Translations under genes and position numbers: made by a program
Assembly: GCA_027257055.1 (NCBI GenBank)
Contig: JAPVLO010000322.1
Location: 186,001 to 250,000 of the forward strand
Reading direction: 5' to 3'
Origin: Cephalopachus bancanus
Taxonomy: Eukaryota; Chordata; Mammalia; Primates; Tarsiidae
Length of the DNA: 64,000 nt
Notes under the pieces: model-generated
The model's input: only the letters and a program-made list of their open reading frames with translations
Told to the model about the DNA's origin: nothing
Databases searched by the model: none
Shown: in pieces, positions 34,945-62,360 of the stretch
How positions within the stretch are numbered: position 1 is the stretch's first letter
Layout: the number at the start of each line of letters is the position of its first letter

Positions 34945-35140
34945 GAGACCTCGTCTCTACAATAAATCAAAAAATTAGCAGGGAGTGATGGCGCGTGCCT
35001 GTCGTTTCAGCTACTTGGAAGGCTGAGGCGGAAGGATCACCTGAGCCCAGCAGGTCAAGGCTGTGGTGGCCATGAGTGTGCCACTGCACTCCAGACTGGG
35101 CTACTGAGTGAGACTCCAACTAAAAAAAAAAAAAAAAAGG
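34945..35140 (+). mobile_element. Alu right part
   Basis: Sense, begins in the left monomer at GAGACCTCGTCTCTACAATA; 5' truncated, ends with an 18-A tail and GGAAGGAAAA. Confidence 0.88.
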
Positions 35141-35432
35141 AAGGAAAACCAGCCACATGCGACAAACATCGATGAACCTCAAGGGCATTACACTATGTAG
35201 AACAAACCAGTCACAAAAGGACAAATACTGTATGAGCTCACTCATGTATAGTATCTAAAGTAGTCAAATCATAGAAAGAGAAAGTGAAAAGTTGGATGCC
35301 AAGGAAGGTGTGCGGGAGGAAGAGTTAGTTTTAGTAGGTAGGTTTAGAGTGTGCTTTGCAGGATGAGAAAGTTCTAGACATCTGTTGCACAGCCATTTAA
35401 ATATATTTCACATTATTGAACCGTACACTTAA

Positions 35433-35776
<344 letters not shown>

Positions 35777-35778
35777 TT

Positions 35779-36215
35779 GTTTTTTACCACAATCAAAAAG
35801 TACACAAAATTCATCCTTTTTATAATTTTAAAGTATACAATTCAGTGTTTTTAGTATATTTCAGAGTTTTTCAACCATCACCACTAATTCCAGAACATTT
35901 TGTCACCCCCAAAAGAAGCCCTGAACCTATTCATCAGTCACTTGCATTTCCCTCTTTCCCCTGGCAACTATTAAACTAGTTTGTCTCTATAGATTTGCCT
36001 ATTCCGTATAAATGGAGTCATATAACATGTCACCTTTTGTGTCTGTCTTCTGTCATTTATAATGTTTTCAAAGCTGATCCATATTAGCGTAGATTGGCAC
36101 TTAATTCTTTTTATTGCTTAATAATATTTCATTGTATGGACATGCCGTATTTTGTTTATCCATTCATCAGTTGATGGACTTTTGGGCTAATAACATTGCT
36201 GCCACGAACACACAT
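35779..36215 (-). mobile_element. L1 3' fragment, antisense
   Basis: TATACAATTCAGTGTTTTTA, ATAAATGGAGTCATATAACA and CATTGTATGGACATGCCGTA are L1 complement. Confidence 0.7.
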
Positions 36216-36219
36216 TCTG

Positions 36220-37290
36220 TTTTGCTCATAGAAAAGATTAGTAGGATACACATCAGATTAATAATAACAACTGCTGCTGGGAAAGCAAGGGAGGGAGAGG
36301 AATTGGACTGGACAGAGGAACAAAGGAGACTTCAGCTTTGTCTATAATATTCTATTTATTTTATTTTTAAAATATCTGAAGCAAAATGTTAACAATTGAT
36401 TAGTCTGGGTGATGAGCATGTGGGTATCTATGTGAGTCTCTGTGCTTTCTATATTTTAAATTTTTAAAAATAAAACTATGAATATTCTGAACCTAAACCT
36501 TCCTGTGGTGTCCAGCCTAAAGTAATACTGAAATGTGGGAAGAGGCCAGGAGGAAGAGGCCACACCCATGGCCAGGGAGGAGTGGCTAGAGGCCCTTAGA
36601 AACCTGAGGCAGAAGCCCCTGGCCCCACCTGCATGGCTCTCCTGGAGCACAGATGAAATCACAGACATACAAAACAGATCATCACTAAGTGCAGTGAGTG
36701 TTACAAAGAGAAAATAGAGGGGCCTATGAGATAACACAGGGGCCCCGATCATGAGACCCCCTCACCTCAGAGAGTGACACTGGAATGGAGATCTGAGAGC
36801 GATTATCTTAGCAAAAGATGAGGAAAGTGGTGCAGGGGTGAGGTTGGGGAGAACATTCCAGAACATTCCCAGCAGATGAGCATGTGACATTCTGTCAAGA
36901 GCCTGCAAGGCCAGTGCAGCTGGAGCCAGGGAGGGAGGGACAGAGAGCCCCAGATGAAACTGAAGAGGATCTAATTTTCTGAGCCTTACTCTTGTACCCC
37001 GTTCTTGGGCTCTACTTGTACAATTATTTCCTTAATATTTTCCTTTAAATTGATATCCCCCTAAGGAGGAATATTCATGAAAGCAAAGGACTGATATACC
37101 AGTTATATTTTTCTAATCCACAGATGAAATTTTAAAAATATTCCTTCACCTAAAATCATCCCACTTAACACCTCAGTTTGGAAAATCCTATTGCCGGCCC
37201 CTATCCTAAAAGCCCTGTGAAGCCTCTAGTAGGTTCTCAGCTGGGTGAGGCTGGTGACACGGTCTCACTTGCATTTTTGAAAAATGACCC
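36220..37290. other. Intergenic, no gene seen
   Basis: A/T-rich then GC-moderate DNA; 36770-36960 resembles the ancient L2-type repeat seen at 8580. Confidence 0.5.
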
Positions 37291-37295
37291 TGGCT

Positions 37296-37586
37296 AGCCG
37301 GGTTCGGTGGCTCAGCCTGTAATCCCGAGCCTTTGGGAGGCTGAGGTGAGTGGATTGCCTGAGCCCGCGGGTTCGAGACCCGCCTGGGCAACTTGGCGAG
37401 ACCTCATCTCTACAATAAATCAAAAATCAGCCAGGCGTGGTAGAATGCGCCTGTAGTTCCAGCTACTTGAAAGGCTGATGCGGAAGGATCGCCGGAGCCC
37501 AGCAGGTCGAGGCTGCGGTGGCTGGCAGCGGCCACTGCACTCCAGTCTGGGCGACAGAGTGAGGCTCCAACTCAAAAAAAAAAAGG
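37296..37586 (+). mobile_element. Alu
   Basis: Sense; flanked by AAAAATGACCCTGGCT copies (about 37280-37295 and 37587-37602). Confidence 0.93.
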
Positions 37587-37599
37587 AAAAATGACCCTG

Positions 37600-38580
37600 G
37601 CTGCCATATGCAAAGTGGATGACAGGGGTGCAGAGGCGAGATGGATTAGAAGGCTATGGCAGGCATCTGGGAAGAGCCATTGGGGTCTGATTTAGACTGC
37701 CAGGCAGAGAGGGGAAGCTGGCCTTTCCCACCAGTGCCCATACAATCCTTCCCCACCAAAATCTTCATTCTTTGATCTCCCTGTGCCGATTCAACGTCTT
37801 TCCAATTAGGTGGGTTCCTCTGTAACCCTCCATCTCAGTATCAACCCCAGGGCCGCTGGGATTCGGACAGTGTGTCTGCTGCCCCCATGAGACCCTGGCT
37901 CTTTGGGCCAATTCAGGCTGACCACAGTTAATGCTTCTGAGTCACATCCAGTCAGGCCCTGTGATCTCCAGTCCAGCTACATCTTCTGTAGGATGACCAT
38001 TCTGTGCAGATTCAGGAATTAAGTGGGTTATAAAATTCCACCTCTGTCCTTTTTTTTTTGAGTACTACTTCTTAAAATTATATGATTCTTATCATTCTAT
38101 CATCTACATGTTGGTAACTCCTAAACCAATATGGCCCAAAGTCCACACCCTTAACCACTGGACCACACTGCTTGTTATTCTTCATGACCTGCCTCACTCC
38201 CGAACTTTTGACCTTCAGGAAGATTTGACTCCCCTGACATTTCTTCCCTAAAGGACTCTGTCTGCTCACTCTCCCATCCTCCTCTGGGAAGGGTCCTTTC
38301 CCCATTGCTGCTTTTACACCATTGCTCCTACACTTTTCCGTAAAACAACATCTCACCACTTTCAAAATTTCTGCGTAACTGCCCTGTACTCCTCCAGTTC
38401 ATGAGCTAAGTGAGGAAGGAGACCGCAATGCTAGACACAGGATTTCACAGTGAATGAGACTGACACAACCTGGTACTAGCCATGCCCTGGGGGAAGGAGG
38501 CAATTCCACCCTGTCTATCCAAGGAATGGAAGGAAGGCTTCCTCGAACAGCCCATTTCTGAGCTGAAGATTTCAAAAAGT
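37600..38580. other. Intergenic unique DNA, no gene seen
   Basis: A 95-codon - strand frame at 38078-38365 has no recognisable motif. Confidence 0.5.
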
Positions 38581-38587
38581 CTGCAGC

Positions 38588-38829
38588 AGGAGTTTGAGAG
38601 AAGCCTGGGCAGCATAGCGAGACCTAATTTCTACAAACAAACAAAAAAATCAAAAATTAGTCGGGCATAGGGGTGTTCAACTGTTGTTGAGCTTGAGAGA
38701 GTGGCCCAGCAACTCAGGAGGCTGAGGCAGAAGGATCACCTGAGCCCAGAAGGTTGAGGCTGTGGTGAGCCATGATTGTGCCACTATCCTCTTCCCTGGG
38801 CCATGGAGTGAGACTGACAAAAAAAAAGC
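38588..38829 (+). mobile_element. Old Alu, 5' truncated
   Basis: Sense, starting near CAGGAGTTTGAGAGAAGCCT, with an insertion in the right monomer. Confidence 0.75.
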
Positions 38830-38944
38830 AGGGGCGGGGTGGTGGGGAGGTGGGGGCGGCTGGAGCTTTGCTGGAAGGTGGTGGATAAGGAGGGAAAGAA
38901 AAGCAGAGTCACAGTCGGGAAGCCTTTGTTAAGACTTTTTTCCT

Positions 38945-39230
38945 AGCCAGGCTCAGTGGCTCAGCCTGAAATCTCGCCCTTTGGGAGGCCGAGGTGAGTG
39001 GATTGGCTAAGCCTGTGGGTTCGAGACCCGACTGGCCAACTTGGCGAGACCTCATCTCTACAATAAATTTAAAAACTAGCCAGGGGTGGCATGCCTGTAG
39101 TTTCAGCTACTTGGAAAGCGGAGGCGGAAGGCTCACCGGAGGCCAGGTCGAGGTTGTGGTGGCTGGGAGTGGCCACTGCACTCCAGTCTGGGCGACAGAG
39201 TGAGACTCCAACTCAAAAAAAAAAAAAAGA
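38945..39230 (+). mobile_element. Alu
   Basis: Sense; flanked by AGACTTTTTTC / AAACTTTTTG-type sequence. Confidence 0.9.
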
Positions 39231-39269
39231 AACTTTTTGTTTGTTGCTGCCTATTCTTATTTTCATTTT

Positions 39270-39421
39270 TAGTGACAAGGTCTTTCTCTGTTGCCCAGGC
39301 TGTAATGCAGTAGCATGATCACAGCTCACTGCAGCCTCAAACTCCTGGGTTCAATGTATCCTCCAGCCTTAGCCTCCCTGAGTTGCTGGAACGACAGGCC
39401 CATGCCATCATGCCGGGCTTG
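39270..39421 (-). mobile_element. Alu monomer fragment
   Basis: Antisense, AGTGACAAGGTCTTTCTCTG to CATGCCATCATGCCGGGC. Confidence 0.75.
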
Positions 39422-39511
39422 TTAAAATATTTAAAATTTACTCTGAAAACAATGAAGAATTACTGAAGGGATTAAGCAGGGGAGTGGCAAGACTGGATTT
39501 GCATTTTAGAT

Positions 39512-39757
39512 CCCAGAGCATTGGGAGGCAGAACTTTGAGGCCAGGAGTTATTTAGGCAACATAGTGTGACCTTGTCTCTACCAAAAAAAAAAAAAACCT
39601 GGGCATGGTGGAGGCATCTATAGTACAAACTACTTGGGAGACTGAGACAGGAGGATCACTTGAGCCTAGGAGCTCAAGGTTACAGTAAGCTATGATTGTG
39701 CAGTACATTTTAGCCTGGGAGACAGAGCAAGAGCATCTATTTAAAAAAAAAAAAAAG
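39512..39757 (+). mobile_element. Old Alu, 5' truncated
   Basis: Sense; contains CTACTTGGGAGACTGAGACA, 14-A tail. Confidence 0.78.
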
Positions 39758-39955
39758 GCCAGGCACAGACTGTAATCCCAGCATTTTGAGAAGCAGAGGT
39801 GGAAGTATCACTTGAGCCCAGGAGTTCAATACCATTCTGGACAGCACAGGGAGACCTCCTCTCTACAAAAAAATAAAAATAAAAATTAGCTGTGCATGGC
39901 GGTACATGTCTATAGTCCTAGCTACTTGGGAGGCTGAGCCCAGGAGTTTGAGCCT
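39758..39955 (+). mobile_element. Old Alu, 3' truncated
   Basis: Sense, begins GGCCAGGCACAGACTGTAAT directly at the tail of the preceding Alu. Confidence 0.78.
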
Positions 39956-39959
39956 GTCC

Positions 39960-40580
39960 TATACTACAAACTGAGGATACAAGCACAAACAAGACCAGAC
40001 CCTACTCTTGTAGAGCTTATAATTCAAATAAATGAATGTGTGATAGACTTCCATATGTCCCAGGAAGGTAACAAGCAGAGCACCATGAGAGAGAATCTCA
40101 GAGGCACCCACTAGGGAAGGGTGGCCTCTCTGAGGGGAAGAAGCTTGGGCTGAGACCCGGAGGACAAGAAAGGCTCCAGCCAGGGGAGGTGAGTCCTGGA
40201 CCCAGCATACAGCTAACGCAAAGGCCCTCAGGGGGCCAAAGGGTCAGTGTAGCTGGAATGTATGTCATAAGCCAGGGAGGAGTGCTTGGTTGGAGAAGAG
40301 CCTGGAGACTGACCAGGAACTGCAGGTTAGATGTCTGGTTGTCATTCCCAGGGCCCAGAGAAAGCCCCTTCAGTGTTGGCTGCTCTGGGTCAGAGACACC
40401 CACCGTTCAGCCTGTAGCTTCATGAATTTCCAGTGGCCTGTGGTTCATCCAGGGAGCATGTTGGAGCTTGAGAGAGTGGGCCTGGGCTGTGGATGCAGAT
40501 GTGGGAGTCATTGGCATGGATGGTAATCAAAGCCAGGTGAACAGAGGAGATCAGGGAGATCATGGATGGTAATCAAAGCC
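39960..40580 (-). repeat. Ancient dispersed repeat (L2-type)
   Basis: Shares ordering with the copies at 1 and 8580 (tumour-free landmark phrases such as GAGGATACAAGCACAAACAA and AACGCAAAGGCCCTCAGGG). Within it, ATCATGGATGGTAATCAAAGCCAGGTGA occurs twice in part (40517 and 40561), a small local duplication of GATGGTAATCAAAGCCAG. Confidence 0.45.
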
Positions 40581-40606
40581 AGGTGAGCAGGGAGAGTAGT
40601 ATGTAG

Positions 40607-40925
40607 AGCTAGGTCTCAACTTTAGCCTGCATCAAAACCACCTGGTGGGATTGTTAAACCACAGATTGTTGTCCCAGCTACTCCGGAGACTGAGACGGGA
40701 GGATGGCTTGAGCTCAGGGTTCGAGGCCAGTCTGCCTGAGCAACACGGTGAGGACCCCACACCTCTAAAAAAAAAACATGCACACACATACAGATTGCTG
40801 AGCCCCCCCCCCCAGAGTTTCTGATTCAATAGGTCCTGGATTAAGGCTTGAGAATTTCATTTCTAACAAATTCCCAGGTGATTGTGATACCGCCGGCCCA
40901 GAGACCACACTTTTAAGAATCATTG
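40607..40925 (+). mobile_element. hAT-Charlie element (MER5A-like) with inserted Alu-monomer fossil
   Basis: AGGTCTCAACTTTAGCCTGC through CCACCTGGTGGGATTGTTAA, then after the insert AGAGTTTCTGATTCAATAGG and GAGACCACACTTTTAAGAAT. The insert is the fragment at 40669-40778. Confidence 0.75.
40669..40778 (+). mobile_element. Free Alu monomer fossil (FLAM-like)
   Basis: GTCCCAGCTACTCCGGAGAC to AACACGGTGAGGACCCCACA plus an A-run. The order matches an ancestral single-monomer unit derived from 7SL rather than a dimer; inserted in a hAT element. Confidence 0.65.
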
Positions 40926-41079
40926 ACATCACATGAGGAAAGAGGGGGTCCCCAGGACCTAACAGTAAGAAAAAGGAATGCATAAAGCATGGGTGGAAAA
41001 AAAACAATTTGTAAAGAAGTTGCTGAGAAGGGGAAACTGGAGAGGTAAAAAAGAAATTGTGTGATTATTTGAGTATCTG

Positions 41080-41205
41080 TCCTCCACTAGCCTGTGAGCT
41101 TCAGGAGGGCTGGGGCCAGGGCTGTTTGGGTCTGCATTGTATCCCCAGCATCTAGTGCAGAACCTTGTGCCAGTTGGCACTGGTGTTTGTTAAATGGAGA
41201 CATGA
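41080..41205 (+). repeat. L2 3' fragment
   Basis: CCTGTGAGCTTCAGGAGGGC, CATTGTATCCCCAGCATCTA. Confidence 0.6.
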
Positions 41206-41209
41206 GTCA

Positions 41210-42370
41210 ACTCACAGAAGACAAAGAAGATAAGCATTTCAAGGAGGAAGCAGCAAAGGGTGTCATATGCTCTAGAAAGGCAAATAGATAGGAACTTGTC
41301 TACTCAGCCCCACTCATTCTCAACACACAAATTTTTCTAGAAGGCTGATGTCCACCAAGAACTGCCTCAGCTTTCTAGAATCCTCCCCCATCTTTTGTTC
41401 CTTTCCTCTCCTCCTGGGGAGGAACAATGGAGGGCAACACACTCCTCTATCCTAGCCTAATGGGAACTCCATCAGAACCCCAGATCCCACCCCTTCCTCA
41501 TTCCTAGGGGACTTTGCCTCATAATTCTTGTCTCCCTCTGGGATCTTCCATCTCTTCCCTTTAAGCAGCTCATCTTCCTTAGCAACAAACACCCTTTAGT
41601 TACCACCATCTTGAAAAGCCTCCCTGGATGGATTTATGGTTCCCAATCCTCTCCAGCTAGCAGCAGTGCTGCTGTTACCTCCCTCCAAATAAATCACTTG
41701 CATTTCTAATCCCATCTTGGTTTCTGCTTCTTGGAGGACCCCAACTAACTACATGCAAGTGATTTGTTTGAAAGAATGCCTGTGAAGGATAAAGGGGGAA
41801 TAAGGAGTAGAAATAGGTAGGGAGAACCTTCGGACTATGATGTAGATCTGATAGTCATGTTAAAGAAAAAGTTATTTGATGATACTTGTTAAAGCAAGGT
41901 AAGGAAGACTTTATTCAGGACCATCACAATAGGTATAGGAACCCCTGCAATGGGGTCTTGTGGTGGGGGGAAGAGATTTGGCTCAACACCAAATACAGCA
42001 CTGACAAGTGGGAATCTATAGCCAAGGGGCATTGTGGGGGTCAGTGGATACAAAACTACTAAGAGGAAGCATCAGGAGTAAGGAGGATTCTGGCTAAACT
42101 GACCTAGCAGGATTTTTGCTGAACACAGGCCAATGTGATCAGACATCATCTGGGAGACGGGAGAAGATAAGAAACCTGACAAGATGTTGAGGATGGAGGG
42201 TTTGAGCTAAGCTGACTTAGCAGGGTTCTGTTGCTAAAGCAGGATTTTGTAAGGAAGTGCACAGATGGGCCTAAGAGAAGATTCAGAGGCCTGACTAAAG
42301 TTTGGCCAAGCAAAGAATCTTTGTCAACTGAGCAAGGAGGGCACAGGAGGGAAGAATTGGGATGAAGAGC
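41210..42370. other. Intergenic unique DNA, no gene seen
   Basis: No repeat of a family I know and no credible frame. Confidence 0.5.
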
Positions 42371-42378
42371 TTCAGAAG

Positions 42379-42674
42379 GCCGGGCACAGTGGCTCAAGTC
42401 TGTAATTCCAGCACTTTGGGAGGCTGAGGTAAGGGGACTGCCTGAGCCCAGGGGTTCGAGAACAGCCTGCGCAACTTGATGAGACTTCATCTCTACAATA
42501 AATCAAAAAATTGACTGAACATGGTAGCATGTGCCTGTAGTTCCAGTTACTTGGAAGACTGAGGCAGAAGTATTGCCTAAGCCCAGCCGGTCGATGCTGG
42601 GGTGGCTGTGAGCGTGCCACTGCACTCCAGCCTGGGTGACAGAGTGAGACTTCAACTCAAAAAAAAAAAAAGAG
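42379..42674 (+). mobile_element. Alu
   Basis: Sense; flanked by AAGAGCTTCAGA copies on both sides. Confidence 0.92.
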
Positions 42675-42849
42675 CTTCAGACTGCAGCACAGTTTTGAGA
42701 AAATCTTAGCCAGGTAGATGCAGAGTTCCTAAGCAAAGACCATTATCATCATTGACTGGAGCAGCCTGGGGAAAGCGAGGACTGTGTGTTAATGTGATGG
42801 TGGATCCAAAGAGACAATAGCTGTCAGTCAAGTGTACTCCTCATGGCAG

Positions 42850-43055
42850 GTTCTCTTGAAGGATTTAGAGTTAGTGCACTTTCATGACTGCCACAGTTTT
42901 CTGCCAGTTACCAGCGGTCAGGCTGTGAGCAAGTTACTCAACCTCCTGAGCCTCAGTTTTCTCATCTACAAGGTGGTGTTGACAGTATCTAATTTCTGTG
43001 ATTACTGTGAGGATTAAGTAAAATGATGCATGTAAGTCTCAATAAATGTTAGTTA
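42850..43055 (+). repeat. MIR
   Basis: GAGCAAGTTACTCAACCTCC and TTTCTCATCTACAAGGTGG. Confidence 0.75.
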
Positions 43056-43059
43056 TTGG

Positions 43060-43345
43060 TCAGAGACAGTGGCTCATGCCTGTAATCCTAGCACTTTGGG
43101 AGGCTGAGGCAAGAGGATTGCCTAAGTCCAGAAGTTCGAGATCAGCCTATGCAAATTGGTGAGACCTCAAATCTACAATAAATCAAAAAAAAAACTAGCT
43201 GGACATCATGGCATGTACCTGTAATACCAGTTGCTGGGAAGGCTGTGGCAGAAGGATCAGCAGGTCAAGGCTGCAATAGCCATGATCGTGCCACTGCACT
43301 CCAGCTTGGGCAACAGAGTGAGATGCCAAATCAAAACAAGAAAAT
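43060..43345 (+). mobile_element. Alu
   Basis: Sense; flanked by AATGTTAGTTATTG / AATATTAGTTATTG, a target duplication. Confidence 0.9.
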
Positions 43346-43594
43346 ATTAGTTATTGTTATTCGTATTATGTTAGGCAGTATGCGAATTACAGCAAGAAAC
43401 TATTTAAGTCTCCACCCATTTTTGTTGACTTTATGATCTTGACCAGTTATTTCACAGGCTTAGAGTAGTGCCTGGCATGTAGAAACACTGTGTAGTGTTG
43501 GCTATTTATGGCATTATCTCCAAATAATAGCATTGATCAATTACCTCTGGGAAGTACCATACTCTAGAATGACTGAGCTCATTCTTTTATCAGG

Positions 43595-43740
43595 ATCCCA
43601 CTCCTGCAAAAACAGCATTAATCCATTCATGAGGTTGGAGCTCTTTTGACCTAATCACCTCTTACAGGTCCCACCCCTCAACACTGTTGCATTGGGGATT
43701 AAGTTTCCAAACTTTGGGGGACACATTCACACCATAGCAG
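43595..43740 (+). repeat. LTR-type fragment
   Basis: AATCCATTCATGAGGTTGGA, CACCTCTTACAGGTCCCACC and TTTGGGGGACACATTCACAC, in the order seen in mammalian LTR relics. Confidence 0.55.
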
Positions 43741-44140
43741 GTGGATTATTCTTAGTATTTCCTGACTAACTGTAAAGGTCAGCAAGAGGTCAAGCAGATT
43801 CACAGCTTTCAACGTGGGGAAGACAGGAAGAGAAGAACATCTTTTCTCCAATGAGAAGGTACTTGGTCCCTCTACTTAAAAGGACTCATTGAGCCCATCA
43901 TACAGATGGGGAAGCTCAGAAATGTCCAAAGTTGTGCAGCCTGTCTTGGTGACTGGACTAATCCTCTAGGATCTCAGAGACTCTATCTGCGCCAACGAAG
44001 TCTTCCTTCCTCAGGGGAATAGCCATTGTTGCTTGTAGGAATTAGAGTTTTTGTAGGTAGAATTGGCCTCCTGCTGGGAGAATGGGACTGGGTTTCCCCC
44101 TGCTTTACCTTCAGAAGGTCTCTAGATTCAAAGTACTTTT

Positions 44141-44141
44141 C

Positions 44142-44172
<31 letters not shown>

Positions 44173-44173
44173 C
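44141..44173 (+). repeat. (CAA)n microsatellite
   Basis: Ten or eleven CAA units. Confidence 0.95.
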
Positions 44174-44736
44174 ATTTACTTGTTTCTCCTCTCTCTCCCC
44201 AATAAGGGCAGGTTGTTCTGTGAAAGTTTAGTTCACAGTTCTGTCCCCAGCACCCAGAGCAGAAAGACCTTGGCTCTTAGGAATGCCATATAAAATTTGT
44301 TGAGTGAACAATAACTCCAGAAGGCAGAGCTCTTACATTTCTGCTATATGCAAAGACCTCAGCTGTGAAAATATGCATCTATATCCATCTCCCCACCTTG
44401 AAGTTTTTCCTTCTTCTTCTTCTTCCCATCCCTGAATATATTCTTACTCTTGACATGTTAATAACATTTATCAAGTACAGATCCAATGAGAGTAGGTTCC
44501 ACCACAGTGGAAAAAAAAAATTGCACCCCTTCCCACCCCAGCAAGGGTAGATTTGAACTGATGTGCACAAGTCTTCCTCCAGATCACTGACAGGCTAACT
44601 TGTCCAGCCTCTTCCCCCTCTACATTTTGCCACAATGAGGTCCTATTTAGATTTTGCAGACCTGGGTGTCTCCTTTGGTGGCATTGCATATCTTTCCCCT
44701 CTAAGACTAATTAAGTGATAACCTTGTGGGTTTTTT

Positions 44737-45199
44737 TGTTTTTTGTTTCTGAGTGGGATCTTTTTTTTTTTTTTTTTTGAGTTGGAATCTCACTCTATCG
44801 CCCAGACTGGAGTGCAGTGGCTGCTTCCGGCCACCGCAACCTTGACCTGCTGGGCTCCAGTGATCCTTCCGCCTCAGCCTTCTGAGTAGCCGGAATTATC
44901 TGAGTGGGATCTTACTGTGTCGCCCAGGCTGGAGTGCAGTGGCACGATCACCATGGTGGCTCATTGCAGCCTCAACCTCCTGGGCTCAGGTGATCCCTTC
45001 ACCTCAGCTTCCCCAGTAGCTGGCACTGCAGGTGTGCTCCACTATGCCTGCCTAATTTCTTAATTTTTTTTTTTTTTTGCAAAGACAAGGTCTCCCTATC
45101 TTGCCTAGGTTGTTCTCAAATTCCTGAACTCAAGAGATCCTCCGGCCTTGGTCTCACAAAGTGCTGGGATTACAGGAGTGAGCCACCCTGCCTAGCCAT
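44737..45199 (-). mobile_element. Old Alu interrupted by a truncated young Alu
   Basis: Outer antisense Alu resumes at 44900 and ends GAGCCACCCTGCCTAGCC at 45199. Confidence 0.85.
44763..44899 (-). mobile_element. 5'-truncated Alu nested in an older Alu
   Basis: Bounded by the 14-bp duplication CTGAGTGGGATCTT at 44749-44762 and 44900-44913. Only about 115 bp of body. Confidence 0.9.
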
Positions 45200-45234
45200 A
45201 ACCTTGTGTTTAGATGTGGGGAATCTAAATTTGT

Positions 45235-45640
45235 TTTTATTTCCCAGAAACTTGGGAGCCATCCTCGACTCCTCACTCTCTCACCTTCCACATACAATTA
45301 ATCACAAATTATACAGTCTAAATATTTCTCTAGTCCAGATACTTCCTCTACTTCCATGCCCGTCGCCTTAGACCTCAAGGGTCTCCTTGCAACTACCCTC
45401 TAATCCTTTTCCATTCTGCAGCCAGACAGGATTTTTAAAAAATGTTATTTGAGCCAAGCACTTTCCTCTTAAAATCCTGCAGTTTTGCCCTTTGATCTCA
45501 GGATAAAATCCAAAGTGTTTCCAGGCCATCTCTTCTACCTCCCACAACACCACAGTCTGTCTTGCAGGCTCACTCCCCGCTCAGGGCCTTTATATATACT
45601 GTTCTCTCTGCCTTCATTTAGGGAACTACCCTCTCTTCTA
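45235..45640 (+). repeat. L2 fragment
   Basis: GGAGCCATCCTCGACTCCTC, GGATAAAATCCAAAGTGTTT, CTCAGGGCCTTTATATATAC. Confidence 0.65.
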
Positions 45641-45794
45641 AGGGCAAATGTAGATTGATAGTATATCTATTAACAAGTATGCAAGCAATGTATTAGCTTA
45701 GTCTTACAATAACACCCTATTAAATGTTAATAGGGCTTGTTAGTATACTTATAGATTAGAAATCTGAGAATCAGAGATGTGAACTAGCTCCCTC

Positions 45795-46295
45795 ACTGGA
45801 CAGTAAGCTTCATGAGGACGGGACCTGGTATGAGTTTTGTTCATCTGTGCCTAGTATTAATTTGTTTATTTGACAAATATTTATTGAACATTTAGCACAT
45901 GGTATGTTACACACTGTTCTAGGTGCCTGTTCTCATGAAGTTTATATACCAGTAGGAAAAAGACAGACACTAAATGGGTAAATAGATATAGGAACAACAT
46001 AATTTGGGGTGGTAACAGGAGCCTTGAAGACAAGAAGGCAGGATGGTGTGATAGTGATTAACAATACTGGTAAGCTATTTTAGATCAGTGGGTGGTCTGG
46101 GAACACTCTCCTGAGGAGGGAATATATCTATAGAAGGAGCACTCCATAGATGATTCTTGATTTAATATGCTTACTAGGATATGAGCTCCATGAGGGAAGG
46201 AGTCTTGTCTACCATGGTATCCCCAGTACCTATATCCTGGCATTGGCATAGAGTACATTCCAATTAACTATTTATTTAAATGAATGAATATATAA
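45795..46295. repeat. L2-type relics
   Basis: CAGTAAGCTTCATGAGGACG, then ATTTATTGAACATTTAGCAC with GTTCTCATGAAGTTTATATA, and at 46180 GAGCTCCATGAGGGAAGGAG to the AATGAATGAATA tail. Confidence 0.55.
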
Positions 46296-46322
46296 ATACA
46301 TTTTTTCATTCATTTACTTAAA

Positions 46323-46465
46323 TCGGTGGTTTTCAAGGGGAGTGTCTGTGTGCCTTCTGGTAATTTCTTTTTGATTGTCAGAATGATGGGGAAGGTGGTT
46401 CCTGGCATTTATGGAGGAAGGGATTCTATGTATCTTGTAGCACATAGGAACAGTCCCACATAATG
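46323..46465 (+). mobile_element. hAT-Charlie relic (MER20-like)
   Basis: CGGTGGTTTTCAAGGGGAGT start, TTGTCAGAATGATGGGG in the middle and GGAACAGTCCCACA near the end. Confidence 0.55.
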
Positions 46466-47169
46466 TAGTCCCATAAGATGACATGGCTTTCAGATGATCA
46501 AATGACCTGCCAGACCCTCATGTAGATGAACAATCTTTTTATTATTATTCAGACCTAGACACAAGTCTAAACAGGAAGTAAATGTGTGCCCTTAAGTACA
46601 CACTAAATTTCCAGAATGCCACTAGCATGTAAATAGAGGGAATGCTTTTGTTTTGTTTTATTGAAACTTTACCAAAACTTGTACATCCTTTCAGAAAATC
46701 ACATCACTCATGGATACTACTGCATTTCTAGTTCTGTACGATTCTACCTCTAAGTCACAGTATTCTGAAAACTTTAGTAGTCTTCTCCTGTATTTAGGCC
46801 CAAACATTTGCCTATTGGACCACCTATTATTTCATTATAATTTATTTTATGTCACCTTTGTTTTTACAATGAGGCATTCTACTGAGTTTTAAACATTATG
46901 CGTGTGGGAGGGTTATCTACGGGTTCTATTCCCAGTGATGGAGCGGGGTTTACAATCCATTTACCGTGTTATCGAGAGGGGCCCGGGGTTTCTCGACGCT
47001 GCGAGCAGGACGGTCCTCCACACGCCAGGGGTCGCTGTGGCGCCGCGCGGCCGCGCCGAGTCGCTCTCGCGTGGCCGCCCCGCCTCGGGCCCCCCGGGCC
47101 GAGTGGGCGGGCACGACTGCGCCCAGGTCGCGAGGCGCCCTTCGACCAGCAGCGCCCGGGGCGGGCGGG

Positions 47170-47176
47170 TATAAAT
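47170..47176 (+). promoter_or_regulatory. PABPC4: PABPC4 TATA box
   Basis: TATAAAT stands in otherwise GC-rich DNA. About 30 bp downstream is a pyrimidine run, CCTCTCTCC at 47199-47207, suited to a 5' TOP start. Confidence 0.65.
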
Positions 47177-47198
47177 GGAGCGGTGGCTCCCCCGGCCG

Positions 47199-62360
<15,162 letters not shown>

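Noticed and set aside
40669..40778. Possible 7SL RNA gene
   Set aside because: Too short, missing the central S domain of 7SL, and followed by an A-run; it is a monomeric Alu relic.
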